Of a stretch of 64,000 bases of DNA, positions 45,252-53,260 are shown in pieces; positions within the stretch are counted from its first letter, which is position 1; each line of letters opens with the position of its first letter. The stretch is taken from the NCBI GenBank assembly GCA_029007035.1, contig JAQXHC010000041.1, positions 1 to 64,000 of the forward strand. Reading direction: 5' to 3'. The DNA comes from Oscillospiraceae bacterium (lineage in GTDB: Bacteria > Bacillota > Clostridia > Oscillospirales > Ruminococcaceae). The notes under the pieces are model-generated. The model searched no databases, was not told the origin of the DNA, and worked only from the letters and a program-made list of their open reading frames with translations. Position numbers and translations under genes: made by a program.

Positions 45252-46625
45252 TTAATAATCTCCGGAGGTATCCTCCATGAGCATAAACTCAATGTCGAAA
45301 CAGTCGATATTACCGTCCTTATCGACTCTTGCACAGGCAGCAGGAACGTAGTCGCCTGCACCGTACTGCTGACTTATAGTATCGTAAAGCTCATCGTAAG
45401 TAGATACGTTTTTTCCGTTAATAGCAGTTATGAAGTCTCCCGGCTGAAGCTCGGTGCTGGCGATGTCGCAGTCATCAGAAATTTCGGCAATGTATATGCC
45501 TTTGAAATCCTCAGGGAGTTCAAAGCCAAGTTCTTCCTCAATTGCGTCACGTTTCAAATCGGTGCTCATATCGATAAGCTGAATTCCAATCCTGAATCTG
45601 TCTGAAACGTAGCCCTGATTCATGAGTTCTTCCATTATAGGCATAGCATCGTTAATTGTTATTGCGAAGCCGAGTCCCTCATAGAGAGAGCTGACGTATT
45701 TCGACGAAGTGATACCAATAACCTGTCCGTACATATTTACAAGTGCGCCGCCGGAGTTTCCGGGACTAATATCAGCATTGGTCTGAATACAGTTCATTTC
45801 AAATCCGGTTGAATCAGACTTGATTCTGCGTCCGACCGCCGAAACTATACCGTCCGTAACCGAGCCGGACAATCCGGCAGGATTGCCGATAGCCATAACC
45901 TGCTCGCCGACAACAACATCGTCGGAATTGCCAAGCACGGCAGGCTGGAGTTTAGATGCGCTGATCTTGATGATAGCGATGTCAGTCTTTGTGTCCCGTC
46001 CGACTATTTTTGCATCGAATTGCCTGTCGTCGGAGGTAATTACAACATGATAGCCGTCCGATTGAAGGACGTGAGCGTTTGTGAGAATATAGCCGTCATC
46101 CGAAAGAATGATTCCCGAACCTGTGCCTAAAAGAGTTGAGTGAGCAGAGTCGGAATAAGTATAGATTTCGACGATTGACGGTCTTACGACGGCAGCAACT
46201 CCGATAGTTGAATATTTGCCGTTTTCGTCCTTGTAGTTTTCGTCGTCCGCAGGGTTATACGGTTTGTCCTCGCGGTAAAGGATAACCTTGTTTTTGGATG
46301 AATTACCGAATCCGAACGGATTTGAGCCGCCGTTTCTGCCGCTGACAATTGCAAAGCAGCATAAACCAATTGTACATATAAAAATGACAATCAGAAATGT
46401 GACAATTATACGGTCGCTGCGGAGTCTGCGCTTTTTTTCAAGCTGTTCAGCGGCGGCCTGTTCAGCCTGCTGACGTTCAAGCTCCTCGAATCCGATAGGC
46501 TCAAACATAAAAGCGTCATATTTAGGCTGTGTTTCTGCATCGGGTGTTTCAGTTTCTGTTCCGGACTGTTCATCCGGCAGACTTTCTGTATTATTATCCG
46601 GAAAAATATTATCTTTTTCGTCCAT
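45252..46625 (-). CDS. HtrA/DegP-like S1C serine protease, membrane-anchored
   Basis: 457 residues. An acidic cytoplasmic N-terminus (about 1-80, many Glu/Gln) is followed by one membrane helix (about 82-100), a trypsin-like domain and a C-terminal PDZ domain (about 355-440). The catalytic triad is visible: His185 in NAHVL, Asp215 in DIAIIK and Ser291 in GNSGGALV. HtrA proteins degrade or refold misfolded exported proteins. ATG with AAAGGA upstream. It lies 154 bases after a histidine kinase gene on the same strand, echoing the CssRS-HtrA secretion-stress arrangement of Bacillus; co-regulation is inference. Confidence 0.94.
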   Translation of the reverse strand: MDEKDNIFPDNNTESLPDEQSGTETETPDAETQPKYDAFMFEPIGFEELERQQAEQAAAEQLEKKRRLRSDRIIVTFLIVIFICTIGLCCFAIVSGRNGGSNPFGFGNSSKNKVILYREDKPYNPADDENYKDENGKYSTIGVAAVVRPSIVEIYTYSDSAHSTLLGTGSGIILSDDGYILTNAHVLQSDGYHVVITSDDRQFDAKIVGRDTKTDIAIIKISASKLQPAVLGNSDDVVVGEQVMAIGNPAGLSGSVTDGIVSAVGRRIKSDSTGFEMNCIQTNADISPGNSGGALVNMYGQVIGITSSKYVSSLYEGLGFAITINDAMPIMEELMNQGYVSDRFRIGIQLIDMSTDLKRDAIEEELGFELPEDFKGIYIAEISDDCDIASTELQPGDFITAINGKNVSTYDELYDTISQQYGAGDYVPAACARVDKDGNIDCFDIEFMLMEDTSGDY

Positions 46626-46764
46626 AATTAATTCCTTTCATTTTGTTCATTCGGTCTTTCCAGGGATTTTATTTCCGATATAGTTAAGGTTACGCTTCAC
46701 AAAGCATACCGTTCGGTTTTGTACCGGATCTGCCTGCATATTTTTAGTATCTTCAGCAAAAGTT

Positions 46765-46783
46765 CTGTGCGGTATTGACTTAA
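46765..46783 (-). repeat. Dispersed intergenic repeat, copy 3
   Basis: On the minus strand TTAAGTCAATACCGCACAG. It shares its TAA with the histidine-kinase stop codon, so the repeat begins at the gene end and fills part of the kinase-htrA gap. Confidence 0.6.
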
Positions 46784-48213
46784 TCCTGTTTTTCGGGAAT
46801 CTGAATTGAAAATTCGGTATACTCGCCGTACACGCTTTTTACAACGATATGACCATTGTGGAGATGAACGATCTTTCTTGAAATCGAAAGACCGAGCCCG
46901 AGTCCTGTTTTATCCTTGCCGCGTGAAGCATCGGTTTTATAGAAACGGTTGAATACTTTCTGAATTTCATCGTTTTTGAGTCCCTCACCTGTGTTACGGA
47001 TAGCTATTATGCAGATGCCCTCGTTGTTTTTCTCAAAGGAAAAAGAAATTGTACCGCCGGAATTTACGAATTTTACCGCATTTTCTACGAGGTTATAGAT
47101 TACCTGCTGAATGAGATTAGCGTCTGCAACAGCGGTAAGACGATCAGAATCGAGTCCGATTATTTCAACGTTTTTTTCCTCTATTTTCTTTTCAAACATC
47201 AGCACAGTCTGAATGACCAGCTCGGTGAGGTTGGTTTCGGTGAAATTCGGCTTTAGCGTACCTGATTCAAAACGTGACATATTAAGCATGGAGTTGATCA
47301 AAATACTGAGTCGTTTGATTTCGTTTGAAACAAGGTAGAGATATTCGTGACTTTTGGATTTTGGAATCGTGCCGTCGAGAATTCCCGAAACGAAGCCGCC
47401 GATAGTGGTAATCGGAGTACGCAGCTCATGGGAGACATTGGCAATGAAAACTTTGCTTGTTTCCTCGCTGTTTGCAGCATAGTCCGCAAGAACGTTTATA
47501 TATTTTGAAACCTCTCTGATGTTGCCGCCTATTTTGATATCAAGCCGCTCAGAGAAATCTCCTTTTGAATATTTTTCGCTTACGCGCAGAAAATCATCAG
47601 ATGCAATGCGGTATTTTTTATAATACTTTTTCATGACAAAGCCTGCCGCCGCGAGTATCGCCGCACTGATTATACATAGGAATATAACGATTTTTACCGT
47701 GAACGCATTGATCTCGTCCGGAGAGCCATAAGCTGTAAGATAAAACCGGGTGCGTTCGTCGGAATAATTCTGGCTGACTGAAAAACGGTCACCGTAAACG
47801 AGCATCGGCTCTGATTCTGAAACGGAATCCGCACCTATATCAAAGACCTTGCCATTATCAATCATTTTGATTGTGTCCTTTGAAAGCGGAGCGTTATCGC
47901 TCTGTTCAGGCGAAAGCATACAGTTTCCGTCGCGGTCATAGAGATAAAGCTTGATTTCATATTTATTCATAAAGCTGTTATAGAGCTTCAGCACGTTATC
48001 GGAATAGATATTGCCGCTTACGGAGTATTCGTCACGGAAGCGACTGATGAAAACATCGCTTGCTGAAGAAATCGAGCTGTATCGCTCCGTTTTGAAGAGC
48101 TTTGTGCTGAATGCTGTAATGAATACACTCAAAAGCAGGATACAGAGAGCGATAATTGCCATTGAGAAATTAAATAGCCTTTGGAAAGAGCTTCCTGAGC
48201 GCTTTTTCTTCAT
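46780..48213 (-). CDS. Sensor histidine kinase
   Basis: 477 residues. An N-terminal membrane helix (about 14-35), an extracytoplasmic sensor region (about 36-165), a second membrane helix (about 166-188) and a HAMP domain are followed by a HisKA domain with His262 in VSHELRTP, and HATPase_c with N-box, DKTGLGLGLSI and GEYTEF. ATG 8 bases after GGGAGG. The PhoB-type regulator gene upstream on the same strand, despite a 343-base gap, is the probable partner. HtrA downstream suggests envelope stress as the signal (inference). Confidence 0.94.
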   Translation of the reverse strand: MKKKRSGSSFQRLFNFSMAIIALCILLLSVFITAFSTKLFKTERYSSISSASDVFISRFRDEYSVSGNIYSDNVLKLYNSFMNKYEIKLYLYDRDGNCMLSPEQSDNAPLSKDTIKMIDNGKVFDIGADSVSESEPMLVYGDRFSVSQNYSDERTRFYLTAYGSPDEINAFTVKIVIFLCIISAAILAAAGFVMKKYYKKYRIASDDFLRVSEKYSKGDFSERLDIKIGGNIREVSKYINVLADYAANSEETSKVFIANVSHELRTPITTIGGFVSGILDGTIPKSKSHEYLYLVSNEIKRLSILINSMLNMSRFESGTLKPNFTETNLTELVIQTVLMFEKKIEEKNVEIIGLDSDRLTAVADANLIQQVIYNLVENAVKFVNSGGTISFSFEKNNEGICIIAIRNTGEGLKNDEIQKVFNRFYKTDASRGKDKTGLGLGLSISRKIVHLHNGHIVVKSVYGEYTEFSIQIPEKQD

Positions 48214-48556
48214 TTGGAGAGCCTCCCGAGATTTATAAAAAGAGCGGCGCAGCCATATACGGCAACAATACCGTATATGGCGGACTGCCGCCTTTCAAGT
48301 CTGTCCGGAAATTCATTTCTGCGTAGTTTTTCGCAAATACCTGAAAAATACATTCAGAGAGTTGAACAGTCTTTTATTGTTCCCTCAATTAACTGCTGCA
48401 AGTTTTTATGACTACAGATTTCAGCTTCAAAGCAAACTCTGCGCGATATTGTCTCAACAGTTAATCGGGGAAGAAATAATATTCGTTGTATACAGAATGA
48501 TTAAGCACAAAGCCGCCGGCGGTGTATATGTGCATAATCGACAAACCGCTTGAAGA
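48214..48556 (-). other. 343-base non-coding gap between the regulator and kinase genes
   Basis: No credible ORF. It holds a perfect 11-bp inverted repeat GCCATATACGG/CCGTATATGGC (48252-48262 with 48271-48281) and, overlapping its end, the hairpin GGCGG-ACTG-CCGCC (48279-48292). Both lie 40-80 bases ahead of the kinase start in the minus direction. A promoter for the kinase is not evident; the gap may be a transcript-processing or attenuation region within the operon. Confidence 0.45.
48279..48292. repeat. Small hairpin repeat GGCGG-YAGT-CCGCC, copy B
   Basis: Reverse complement GGCGGCAGTCCGCC. Same element at 28719-28732 (GGCGGTAGTCCGCC, rpsJ-rplC gap) and 49456-49469 (GGCGGCAGTCCGCC). All three are in non-coding sequence. 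Confidence 0.5.
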
Positions 48557-49264
48557 TTATTCTTCCTCGGCGGCTTCAAATTTATATCCCACACCCCATA
48601 CGGTTTTCAGCGACCACTTATCCGATACGCCCTCAAGCTTTTCACGGAGTCGTTTGATATGAACATCGATTGTACGGGAGTCACCATAATACTCAAAGCC
48701 CCATACCTCGTCGAGCAGCTGATCACGGGTATAAACTCTGTTGGGATTGGAAGCAAGATAAAACAGAAGCTCCAGTTCCTTTGGAGGGGTGTCGATAACC
48801 TTTCCGTTGACTTTAAGCTCATAGCGCGTCATGTTTACGGAGAGTCTGTCATAGTTTACTTCCTTGATTTCCGGTTCGGAATTGACGCAACCCACGCGTC
48901 TTGTAACCGCATTGATACGTGCAAGGACGATTTTTGGGTCAAAGGGCTTGACGATATAATCATCTGCACCAAGCTCAAGACCGATAACCGTGTCGATAGT
49001 TTCGCCCTTTGCAGTTATCATGATAATAGGAACACTTGACTTTTTACGGATCTCACGGCATACCTGCCAGCCGTCGATTCCTGGAAGCATAATGTCGAGG
49101 AGGACAAGATCGGGCTTCAGCGCTTTGAATTTAACGACAGCTTCTTCGCCGTCGTGGGAAAGAATAACGCTGTAGCCATCTTTTTCAAGATAGAGTCTTA
49201 AAAGATCGCATATATTTTTATCATCATCGACAATGAGAACTTTCAGGTTTTTTTCGTTTGCCAT
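48557..49264 (-). CDS. OmpR/PhoB-family response regulator
   Basis: 235 residues from ATG 49264 (AGAGG upstream; a longer frame to 49285 lacks a better site). Receiver domain with Asp13/14 and phosphoacceptor Asp57 (LLDIMLPG), Thr in MITAKG and Lys in IVKPFD. C-terminal winged helix (about 135-230) with YTRDQLLDEVWG and DSRTIDVHIKRLREKL. Preceded by a SigA promoter. With the downstream kinase it forms a two-component system likely controlling htrA. Confidence 0.95.
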   Translation of the reverse strand: MANEKNLKVLIVDDDKNICDLLRLYLEKDGYSVILSHDGEEAVVKFKALKPDLVLLDIMLPGIDGWQVCREIRKKSSVPIIMITAKGETIDTVIGLELGADDYIVKPFDPKIVLARINAVTRRVGCVNSEPEIKEVNYDRLSVNMTRYELKVNGKVIDTPPKELELLFYLASNPNRVYTRDQLLDEVWGFEYYGDSRTIDVHIKRLREKLEGVSDKWSLKTVWGVGYKFEAAEEE

Positions 49265-49308
49265 TTCTTTACCTCTTTTCCACAAAAATTACAATACTTC
49301 TATTACAC

Positions 49309-49337
49309 ATTATACATCATATTCCTAAAAAAGTCAA
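49309..49337 (-). promoter_or_regulatory. SigA promoter of the two-component/htrA unit
   Basis: On the minus strand: TTGACT (49337-49332), 17-base spacer, TATAAT (49314-49309), 44 bases before the regulator start. The remaining gap up to 49538 is AT-rich and carries hairpin repeat copy C at 49456-49469. Confidence 0.85.
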
Positions 49338-49455
49338 CTGAGATTAACAGCTTTTAAAGAAAAATTTGTCTATACTGCAATTTTTAAATAACCTCAAAAA
49401 TTTTTCGGGAAAAATCAGCGATCCTCAGCGTTTGCTGCATCAACGTCTCTCAGAG

Positions 49456-49469
49456 GGCGGCAGTCCGCC
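49456..49469. repeat. Small hairpin repeat GGCGG-YAGT-CCGCC, copy C
   Basis: GGCGGCAGTCCGCC in the gap between the SOD-like gene and the regulator gene. Perfect 5-bp stem with tetraloop CAGT. Copies also at 28719-28732 and 48279-48292. Confidence 0.5.
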
Positions 49470-49538
49470 TACGAGTTTTTCCCTGCAACTGCCGCACCTA
49501 TCTGATTTTTTCCGAAACAGTTTTTGATGTGCTTCATT

Positions 49539-49991
49539 TTAGTGGCATGGCAAAATTTTGCCGCAGGCAATTTTTTTGCCGGAATTTCCTGCAGGCTGCG
49601 ACATAAAATCATCAGGTCGTATATGGATAATAATTGTTCTGCCAACGATTTCTTTTACAGTGAATCTGTCTGTCAGAACTGACATATATGCGATCCCTCT
49701 GCAGCTGAAGAGCGGAGGAAGATCGCCGCGATGGTCAGGGTGAGGACTCTTATCGGGATTGTAATGACCGTCCGACAGCGGAAACGGCTCTTTATCCGTT
49801 CCGCCGCAGTTATCACCCGAATGAACATGGAACGCAAATACATTATGTTCTGTCTGCGGCAGTCCGCTGATTTTCGCTGTTACAAGAACACCCTTGACTT
49901 CTTGTCTGAAGCTTACAAATCCGCACAGCCGGGGATACTCTTCCGAGCCGCGTATATCTGCAATTGCTCTTGAAATGCGATCTTTCTGCAT
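49539..49991 (-). CDS. Cu/Zn superoxide dismutase-like protein without signal peptide
   Basis: 150 residues; ATG with AGGAGG about 10 bases upstream. All SodC metal ligands can be placed: copper His55, His57 (FHVHSGDN), bridging His76 (GHYNP), His123 (IIHIRPDD); zinc His84, His87, Asp90 (PHPDHRGDL). The zinc loop is six residues shorter than usual. A Cys62-Cys143 disulfide pair is possible. The active-site Arg of GNAGxR is Lys here (GNSGKKIACG). No signal peptide or lipobox is present, whereas bacterial SodC is normally exported. Activity is plausible but uncertain; a metal-binding or CHRD-like role is the alternative. It appears monocistronic. Confidence 0.82.
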   Translation of the reverse strand: MQKDRISRAIADIRGSEEYPRLCGFVSFRQEVKGVLVTAKISGLPQTEHNVFAFHVHSGDNCGGTDKEPFPLSDGHYNPDKSPHPDHRGDLPPLFSCRGIAYMSVLTDRFTVKEIVGRTIIIHIRPDDFMSQPAGNSGKKIACGKILPCH

Positions 49992-50016
49992 TAATATCTA
50001 CCTCCTGAAATATAAT

Positions 50017-50105
50017 GGCAACACCGCACAAAGAGTGTCTGACGGCTTTGCATGACATCTGCTTGCATTTATTCCGTGAATACACCATAATTGAGCGGTG
50101 CTGCC
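50017..50105. repeat. Inverted-repeat-bounded intergenic element, copy 1
   Basis: An 89-base segment between divergent genes, bounded by GGCAACACCGC (50017-50027) and its near-complement GCGGTGCTGCC (50095-50105). Inside is TTTGCATGACATCTGCTTGCAT then TTCCGT, which matches the interior of the element near 57173-57262 read in the opposite direction. No ORF. It resembles a small repeat (MITE- or RNA-like) rather than a gene. Confidence 0.55.
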
Positions 50106-50216
50106 TATAATATGCTTTTTTATGACAGGACGTTACAGAGAGACTTTTAAGTCAGCATTGCACAAATAATGTGTAGATTTGTCTTTTTATGAAATCTGAC
50201 ATATCTGCCGGAAATG

Positions 50217-50245
50217 TTGCAATTATCAGCAGTATGTGATATAAT
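50217..50245 (+). promoter_or_regulatory. SigA promoter for the GGDEF-domain gene
   Basis: TTGCAA (50217-50222), 17-base spacer, TATAAT (50240-50245), 34 bases before the start codon. Confidence 0.85.
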
Positions 50246-50278
50246 AGACCTGATAATAAACCGAAAGGAAACCGCAAA

Positions 50279-52072
50279 ATGCAGAATAAAAAGCTCCCAT
50301 TCAGCCGCAGACTATATTCTGTCGGCAGAGTTACGATAGACAAAAGCTTTCATACTCAGAGCGCGGACGAGCGTTTTTTCAGCTTTTTCGGCAACAGCGT
50401 AACCTATTCCGTAAAGCGTACTGTCGCAGAGGATGACTTTCCGCGGCTTGAGGAGTGCATTAACAGTCTTGAAGCCGGTGAAATCCGCCGCACTGTTGTC
50501 CGCATGACAGGCATTGAGGGAGAAACGCGCTGGATGCTGCTGTCAATCCGTCTTCTTGGCGAAAACGAGGGCTCAGAGCCTCTTTATATCATGAACGTCA
50601 GTGATATATGCTCCCTTGAGACTCTTTCATGTGAGCGCGAACAGCAGCTTTCGGAATATCGTCACTTTCTTACACTGATGAGTGACGCGGCATTTGAGTA
50701 TCGCTTTGATACGAAGAAAATCAGGTTTTTCATGTTTGACTGCTGCCGTGAAATCGACCTTATGAGCGGAGACCTCGGTGAATGGCAGAAAAATGCGATT
50801 GAGAGCGGAATGGTTCCCGCACGCTGTGCCGATACATTCAACAGACTTTGCAGAGAAATAAAAAACGGTGTTTACCGTTTTGACTGTGAGCTTGAATCCA
50901 GTCTGCTTACAGGCGGAAAAAGCCGGGAACTTTGTCTGTTCAGAGGAGTTACTATATACAGCGATCCCGACTCCCGAAAGGTTTTGGGAACTGTATCTAT
51001 GATCAGTGCGCGGCAGAAAACGAAAAATATAAACCTTGCTGTTGAGTCGGGGCGCGATTCGCTTTCGGAACTGCTCAGCAAGCGTGCAATAACAGACCGC
51101 GCAAAGGAGCTGCTTGCTTCGGAACCGCCGTATAATGTCAATCTCGTTATGATTGACATTGACGATTTTACTCAGGTCAACAATACCTACGGTCACTTGT
51201 TCGGTGACGAGGTTATTTATACAATCGCAAAAATCGTAAAAACCGAAATCGGCAGCCGCGGACTTGCAGGGCGAATCAGCGGCGGAGGATTTCTGATTGT
51301 CCTTGAGGATACGAGAGATGAAACTGACCTCCGCGGCGTACTTCGCGCAATCCGTACCAAAACCGAGCATGCATTCAGCGGCAGATTTGAGAATTTCCGC
51401 CTGACCTGTTCGATCGGTGTTTCAACTTATCCGATTGACAGCAAAAGCTACGACGAGCTGTTCATGCAGGCGGACAAGGCTTTGTATCTTGCAAAGGAAA
51501 AGGGAAAAAACCGCTATGTAATTTACGATATTAACAAGCACGGCGCAGTGGAAAAGGATATTGATAATAAAATAGCCTTTCTCAGCCGTAAAAAGGATAC
51601 ATCCGACAAGCCGGGATTTCTCGGCGACCTTGCGGACAATCTTGTGTTCGGACGGATCCCCGATATTCTCGTGCTTCTTGAGCAGCTTCGTTCATTGTTT
51701 TCCGTAGATGATGTCTGCGTATATGCAGGCAATGATATGAAGCTTATTTTAAGCTGCGGAAATTCCCAGGCAAAAAATGCCTCATATATTTTCGCCAACT
51801 CCTATACCGACAGATTCAGCGGCGACGGAATCTTTGTCATTGACAATATTGATGAGCTTGAGGGCAGAGACGACAATGCTATGGAGAAGCTCCGGGCTGA
51901 GCATATCGGAGGAGCAGTCCAGTATCTCATTACCGAGGACGGTCTGATACGCGGACTGATTTCATTCTGTTATGTGGACAGATTCAAGAAATGGTCGGTT
52001 GCCGATACGAATTATCTTACAATAGCCGCTAAAACAGTTTCCGCAATACTCCGTAAGCAGTCGTATATTTAA
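50279..52072 (+). CDS. Degenerate GGDEF-domain sensor protein with PAS-like and GAF-like regions
   Basis: 597 residues, no membrane helix. The N-terminal ~240 residues look like two PAS folds (second near MSDAAFEYRFDTKKIRF). The GGDEF domain (about 265-425) keeps VMIDIDDFTQVN, YGHLFGDEV and the closing ADKALYLAKEKGKNRYV, but the signature GGDEF/GGEEF is replaced by S-G-G-G-F at 334-338. The acidic catalytic residues are lost, so diguanylate cyclase activity is unlikely; GTP or c-di-GMP sensing is possible. A C-terminal GAF-like region (about 455-597) follows. ATG after GAAAGGAAA. Monocistronic with its own promoter. Confidence 0.85.
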   Translation: MQNKKLPFSRRLYSVGRVTIDKSFHTQSADERFFSFFGNSVTYSVKRTVAEDDFPRLEECINSLEAGEIRRTVVRMTGIEGETRWMLLSIRLLGENEGSEPLYIMNVSDICSLETLSCEREQQLSEYRHFLTLMSDAAFEYRFDTKKIRFFMFDCCREIDLMSGDLGEWQKNAIESGMVPARCADTFNRLCREIKNGVYRFDCELESSLLTGGKSRELCLFRGVTIYSDPDSRKVLGTVSMISARQKTKNINLAVESGRDSLSELLSKRAITDRAKELLASEPPYNVNLVMIDIDDFTQVNNTYGHLFGDEVIYTIAKIVKTEIGSRGLAGRISGGGFLIVLEDTRDETDLRGVLRAIRTKTEHAFSGRFENFRLTCSIGVSTYPIDSKSYDELFMQADKALYLAKEKGKNRYVIYDINKHGAVEKDIDNKIAFLSRKKDTSDKPGFLGDLADNLVFGRIPDILVLLEQLRSLFSVDDVCVYAGNDMKLILSCGNSQAKNASYIFANSYTDRFSGDGIFVIDNIDELEGRDDNAMEKLRAEHIGGAVQYLITEDGLIRGLISFCYVDRFKKWSVADTNYLTIAAKTVSAILRKQSYI

Positions 52073-52094
52073 GGAAACACTGATTAAATCACGC

Positions 52095-52113
52095 CTATGT
52101 GGTATTGTTTTAA
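52095..52113 (-). repeat. Dispersed intergenic repeat, copy 4 (diverged)
   Basis: On the minus strand TTAAAACAATACCACATAG, differing at three positions from copies 2 and 3. It lies shortly after the GGDEF-protein stop. Confidence 0.45.
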
Positions 52114-52153
52114 CAGTAGACAGAGCATTTCACCGAATATTTATGCTGCTGTA

Positions 52154-52182
52154 TTGACGAACGGACAGAAATAGGGTATAAT
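52154..52182 (+). promoter_or_regulatory. SigA promoter of the GH130-CE2 operon
   Basis: TTGACG (52154-52159), 17-base spacer, TATAAT (52177-52182), 57 bases before the first start codon. Confidence 0.85.
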
Positions 52183-52238
52183 TTGTTCAGAATAACAACG
52201 GTGATGAACTGACATCGCCGTCCGAAAAGGAGAGTCAT

Positions 52239-53258
52239 ATGAAGCTTATAAAAACCCCCGATAACAGTCTGCCGGATATGCCATGGCAGGACAAGCCGGA
52301 GGACTGCACCGCACCGATATGGCGGTACAGCGGAAATCCGATAACTAAGCGCAATCCGCTCCCGAATGTGGCGCGGATCTTCAACAGTGCGGTAATGCCG
52401 TATAAAGGCGAGTATATAGGTGTTTTCCGCGGCGAAGAAAAAACAGGTATTCCCCATATTTATCTCGGTAGAAGCTCAGACGCCCTCAACTGGTGCTTTG
52501 AACCCGAAAAAATCCCTTTCATTGATGAAAACGGCGAGCCGTTCATGCCGATTTATGCCTACGACCCGAGACTTGTCCGCATTGAAGATACATATTATGT
52601 TATGTGGTGTCAGGACGCGTACGGTCCGACAATCGGCATTGCAGCAACAAAGGATTTCAAAACCTTTACGCGTCTTGAAAATCCCTATCTGCCGTTCAAC
52701 CGCAATGCAGTGCTGTTCCCGAGGAGGGTGAACGGAAAGTACCTTATGCTTTCACGCCCGAGCGATTCGGGACATACACCTTTCGGTGATATCTACCTCA
52801 GCGAAAGCCCGGATATGGAGTATTGGGGTCATCATCGACATGTTATGGGACGTTCCGATAACTGGTGGGAGAATCTTAAAATAGGCGGCGGAGCAGCTCC
52901 CATCGAGACTGACGAAGGCTGGCTTCTGCTGTATCATGGAGTTGTCAACACCTGCAACGGATATGTCTACAGCATAGGTGCGGCAATTCTTGATATTGAT
53001 GAACCGTCAAAGGTTCTTCACCGTTGTGACAGCTACATTCTTACTCCCGAGGAGTGGTATGAGGAACGCGGATTTGTTCCGAATGTATGCTTCCCCTGTG
53101 CGGCGCTCTGTGACGCCGAGTCGGGCAGGATAGCAGTATATTACGGCTGTGCGGACAGCTATATCGGTGTTGCGTTTACAACTGCCGACGAGCTTTATTC
53201 GTACATTATCGCCCATGATAAAACGAGTGACGATGATAAATCATCGGGCAGGAGATAA
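52239..53258 (+). CDS. GH130 beta-1,4-mannooligosaccharide phosphorylase-type enzyme
   Basis: 339 residues, no signal peptide, five-bladed propeller pattern. The GH130 features include WRYSGNPI, FNSAV, the general-acid Asp109 in AYDPRL, NRNAVLFPRRVNGKY and GGGAAPI followed by LLLYHGV. GH130 enzymes phosphorolyse beta-mannosides intracellularly, yielding mannose 1-phosphate. The ~340-residue length and close pairing to a CE2 esterase resemble the GH130_2 mannooligosaccharide phosphorylases of Ruminococcus albus rather than the longer mannosylglucose phosphorylases (family knowledge). ATG with AAAAGGAG upstream; two bases then separate it from the esterase gene. The exact substrate needs a phylogenetic test. 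Confidence 0.88.
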   Translation: MKLIKTPDNSLPDMPWQDKPEDCTAPIWRYSGNPITKRNPLPNVARIFNSAVMPYKGEYIGVFRGEEKTGIPHIYLGRSSDALNWCFEPEKIPFIDENGEPFMPIYAYDPRLVRIEDTYYVMWCQDAYGPTIGIAATKDFKTFTRLENPYLPFNRNAVLFPRRVNGKYLMLSRPSDSGHTPFGDIYLSESPDMEYWGHHRHVMGRSDNWWENLKIGGGAAPIETDEGWLLLYHGVVNTCNGYVYSIGAAILDIDEPSKVLHRCDSYILTPEEWYEERGFVPNVCFPCAALCDAESGRIAVYYGCADSYIGVAFTTADELYSYIIAHDKTSDDDKSSGRR

Positions 53259-53260
53259 GA

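Noticed and set aside
45249-45605. Plus-strand ORF opposite the htrA 3' end
   Set aside because: Shadow of the protease PDZ region; no ribosome-binding site and no known family.
48214-48553. Small plus-strand ORFs in the regulator-kinase gap
   Set aside because: No ribosome-binding sites and no recognisable content; the stretch is better explained by hairpins.
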